From Norana najaformis (Eukaryota; Annelida; Clitellata; Crassiclitellata; Hormogastridae), in contig OZ029916.1 in assembly GCA_964023275.1 (NCBI GenBank), positions 36,953,727 to 37,017,726 of the forward strand: a stretch of 64,000 nt of DNA, in the 5' to 3' direction. Positions 60,811-64,000 of this stretch are shown piece by piece. The position numbers were made by a program, and so were the translations under genes. Each line of letters starts with the position of its first letter. The stretch's first letter is position 1. The notes under the pieces are model-generated. The model was not told where the DNA came from. It did not search any database and saw nothing but the letters and a program-made list of their open reading frames with translations.

Positions 60811-61634
60811 CTGATGAAATTGTCTCAGCTGCTCAACAAAAACAACTGTAATTTTACATCCTTGGACAATTTCTGCTACGTCTAAAGTTGCAAGATACTT
60901 CTACAGTGCTTGGTAGAATCAGAAGTCACCTTCAGTGTCAAGCAGTTGAACAATAGAACAATTAAATGCAAACTGAAGGTAAATAACATAGTCCTAAGAG
61001 GCACCAAGGTTTATGGTTTGAAAGAAACTGCAACTAATGCAATTTGACACAATGGTGACAATTTATATAGCACCGTAAGTAGCAAGCCACTTCTAGGGTG
61101 CTTTACAATGTCGACTGTTAGCACAAGTACTATGAGTTACATAATAGATAGAATTTTAATACTTTTTGACAGCATGAACACTTTTGGCCTCCTGAAATGA
61201 TGCCAGAAGGCTGCTCCATGTATGCAGGCCAGCAACCCTAAGGCCCAATCACCTATTTTAGTCTTGTACACTGGCACAGTCTGCGACTCAAAGTTTCGAC
61301 ATGGATGCAAAGCACTTACAGCAAATGATTTCAAAATCAGCAATACAAAGATATTAAATATAAAACTGGCATAAACAATAAAACAACATTTTAATTTAAC
61401 AAGCCAACTGCTAGATGAATATTCAGTAGTTTAAGGATTCTTCTAAAGATATAGTAATTTTTGGGACTCTACTTTGGCTGTTTACTAACCACATACTTCT
61501 CTGTTTATAAGTAGCTTTAAAAATTTCCCCAATGAGCAATTCATCAGTAAGTTACCTTGCCCATTGGCGAACTGATCCAGTATCTTTTCACGAGCAGTAA
61601 CTGCCTCGTAGATGCTTTCTTGACTCCATAAACT
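60811..61634 (-). CDS. Tentative two-exon fragment of an unknown minus-strand gene
   Basis: Two candidate exons fit in phase: 61556-61634 (SLWSQESIYEAVTAREKILD, donor GTAACT) and 60811-60881 (VAEIVQGCKITVVFVEQLRQ, acceptor CTTTAG, donor GTTATA). The codon split over the junction gives GAC (D). The first exon's acceptor is uncertain and the second donor is weak. No family recognised. It could be chance open frame in AT-rich DNA. Confidence 0.28.
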
Positions 61635-61639
61635 CTCAT

Positions 61640-63070
61640 TACAGAGCAATTGCAAACATTCCAATTATCAGTTAAAATAGGCTTACGAAAGCAAATTACT
61701 GAATCGTCTGATACGAAACAACAGAATTTGGTCTAATTAACTCTGGACTGATTGTTAAATCCAGGTCAGAGATATTATGCCATATGTAATGACTTTATTA
61801 TGGAAAATAAATGGCAGAGTATCAATTAGGATTTCAAACATACAGCGAAGTGCTGAAGCAATAACAAACTGTTTTTCACTGCTTGACACTCAGTGCCATG
61901 TACCCTAACTGTGCATTACTGAGCAGGCAATAATACAGGGTAGTTGTATTATTGTCTCAAAAGCCCTGTAGACCGGCATCTACATAGTATAATGCATGAC
62001 ACAGAAAGCAAGAACTGACCTATCATGAGCTGTACTGTGGCAGATCACTGCCAATACAATTTGCCTTTCACTTCTGTTTCTAGGGCTCACTTTCAAGTAG
62101 GGCAATTGAAACTGACAATTTGTCATCAAACCATTTGAATCAAGACAGAAATGTTGTTTGGACTGCTCTAGTATTGCTTAAAATAACCTTAAATGCCAGG
62201 AACACAGCTCTGATGAGCGAGGCATACAATAAATGAACAACTGCAAAACCAACCCTAAGTAAATTTCCATTATCTTGAAATTGGAACCAGATAAACAAAT
62301 CAAATACCAGTACCCATCCAAGTACGTATACTATTGGAACAAATCAAATTTCAAAACACAGTTTGAATCAACAGAAGTGGGATTAGTATTTCAATATTGA
62401 GCAATAGCAATTGAAAATAGCAGAATATGATCCTACATCATAACTCTGCAAGATTCTAAACAGAAACCACAGCCACAGAAATGTTCATTTACAATACAAT
62501 ATATATGTATATATATGAAACATATATATATATATACGCATATACAATGGGTTCTTGATAAATTAACTTAGCCATGAATTGGCATAGGAAGAGATCCGAG
62601 GATCTTCAGAGATTAGGGCTTCAAAACAAATACGAATGCTGAGGTGGAGGAAACAGGAGCACACAGGATGCTGCATTAGATTCAATAAACTCGAGAATCA
62701 TGAACTTGTGTCTTCTGTTGACAGAAAGTCACTCTCGCCTGCAAGCCGACGACGACGATGCTACTGATGCAGGCTTCTCATAACAGGGTTCCACCTGAGT
62801 TAAGCTGACACTTTCTGCATCTCATATACGTTTCAGGATTAATTTCCATAATATTAATAACACTTCTTCATAACAAATGAAAGGTTTCAACCCTTATACT
62901 AATAAGCCAGCCAGCCAGCCAATAAACATTTTAAGAAATATTGATGACGACGAAGATGATAACAAACAGATAATGGCTGGCAAACAGCCAAACAGCCAGT
63001 CAGGCATTCAACCATTCTACCATGTGACAAAATGACAAAGAATAGTTGCACTGGTTGCGCAACGTCACAT
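61640..63070. other. AT-rich stretch without a recognised gene
   Basis: No convincing exon. Contains a TA-rich microsatellite (62497-62537) and a CCAG-type short repeat near 62907-62922. Confidence 0.45.
62497..62537. repeat. (TA)n-rich microsatellite
   Basis: ATATATATGTATATATATG and a second ATATATATATA run in direct succession. Confidence 0.9.
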
Positions 63071-63074
63071 TACA

Positions 63075-64000
63075 ACAACATCATCATCATCATCATCATG
63101 ATCCATGGGCCATGAGCCCGTAGGTGTCCATTTCATGCATTGTCACTTGTCTCCACAGTTCCCGATCTTGTGCTGTTCTTATCAAGGCATGCAAGTCTTG
63201 CTTACACCAATCCCTTATATCATCTGTCCACTCCATATTAGGTCTTCCTCGTCTCCCATTTCCGTCCATAATTCCCATCATCACGCTTTTTATTTTTCTA
63301 CTGTCATCCATCCTGCATATATGTCCAAACAAGCATAATTTCCTTCTCATTATTATTTGTATTAGATCTTCTTTTATGTTTAGTCTTCTTTAGACCTCCG
63401 TATTTTTTACCTTCATTGTCCAATTCAGATGTAATATTCGTCTATAGCAGTACATTTCAAATGCTAATATCTTATCTTTATCCGTCTTTATTGATTGTCC
63501 ATGCCTCACATGCATACAGAGCTGTGCTAAACACACGTTTTCAAGACGTTTAGTTTGGTCTTGTGGCTGATTTTCCTGCTTTTCCAGATGTTGTTTAGCC
63601 CTGCCATAACTCCTTTTGCCTTTACTATTCTTGCCTTTATGTCTTTTTTGCAATCATTATTCCATGTCATGAGACTTCCTAAGTACACAAACTCCTTTAC
63701 ATTTTCAATCACCTCATCTTGCACTTTAATTTCCATGTCTATTGTCTCCTTGCCAAATACCATTGTTTTTGTTTTATCCACATTTATTTTTAGTCCAGCA
63801 CGTTCGGCAAGTAGGTTCAGTCCGCACACACTTTCCTGCAGCTTGTCGCAGCTGTTCTCCAACAGGTCAATGTCATCTGCAAATCGTAGGTTATTGATGA
63901 GTTCTCCCTGCACTGAGATTCGAGTTCCATTATCTTGTATGTCCTGCATGACTCTTTCCAAGTAAGTGATAAATATACTAGGTGAAATTGGATCACCATG
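63075..64000 (-). mobile_element. RTE-type LINE, 3' part, cut by window edge
   Basis: Minus-strand frames read LINNLRFADDIDLLENS (the catalytic box as FADD), GLKINVDKTKTMVFG, VKEFVYLGSLMTWNNDCKKD, AKGVMAGLNNIWKSRKISHK, then TALYACEAWTI-like and LFGHICRMDDSRKIKSVMMG, GNGRRGRPNMEWTDDI, ending MAHGS and a stop. These are hallmarks of RTE-clade ORF2 C-termini. The 3' end runs into an ATG-type microsatellite (CAT on the plus strand, 63078-63100), the usual RTE tail. Frameshifts near 63390-63530 make this copy non-functional. The 5' part lies beyond position 64000. Confidence 0.85.

Overview
This is a 64-kb piece of an animal nuclear genome. Its genes are split by GT-AG introns, and it is packed with non-LTR retrotransposon remnants, tRNA-derived SINEs, a piggyBac-type element and microsatellites. 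There are no bacterial features. L2/CR1-type and RTE-type LINEs plus an invertebrate-like symplekin suggest a marine invertebrate, perhaps a lophotrochozoan, but I cannot name the taxon.

Layout. (1) 1-17,248, minus strand: SYMPK (symplekin), the scaffold of the pre-mRNA 3'-end cleavage machinery. I could place 22 exons with consistent phases, from the start codon to where the window cuts the gene, about two thirds of the protein. Its introns hold a non-autonomous piggyBac element with TTAA ends, an inverted repeat pair around it, LINE tails and SINEs. (2) 17,600-20,230: LINE tails, a SINE and a decayed LINE. (3) 20,560-28,125: an unrecognised gene (copy A, plus strand) and two decayed relatives on the minus strand (B and C). 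The first exon of A has been copied into a 93%-identical 100-bp hairpin, and B is interrupted by a reverse-transcriptase fragment with a target-site duplication. (4) 30,203-34,522, plus strand: CFAP161, a ciliary doublet-microtubule inner protein. All 7 exons are present (286 aa), with an RFX X-box-like site about 105 bp upstream of the start codon. (5) 37,900-43,675: two divergently placed LINEs, one keeping an uninterrupted 590-aa reverse transcriptase. (6) 43,844-59,391: the 3' end of an unrecognised gene X, whose terminal coding exon is repeated ten times in a 13.7-kb tandem array, each copy with its own splice acceptor and stop codon. (7) 59,400-64,000: two tentative minus-strand exons and the 3' part of an RTE-type LINE.

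SYMPK and CFAP161 act in unrelated processes (mRNA 3'-end formation and motile cilia), so nothing suggests an operon. The most unusual structures are the terminal-exon array and the A/B/C gene family. Identifications of SYMPK and CFAP161 rest on protein comparison with the human proteins recalled from memory; no database search was possible.
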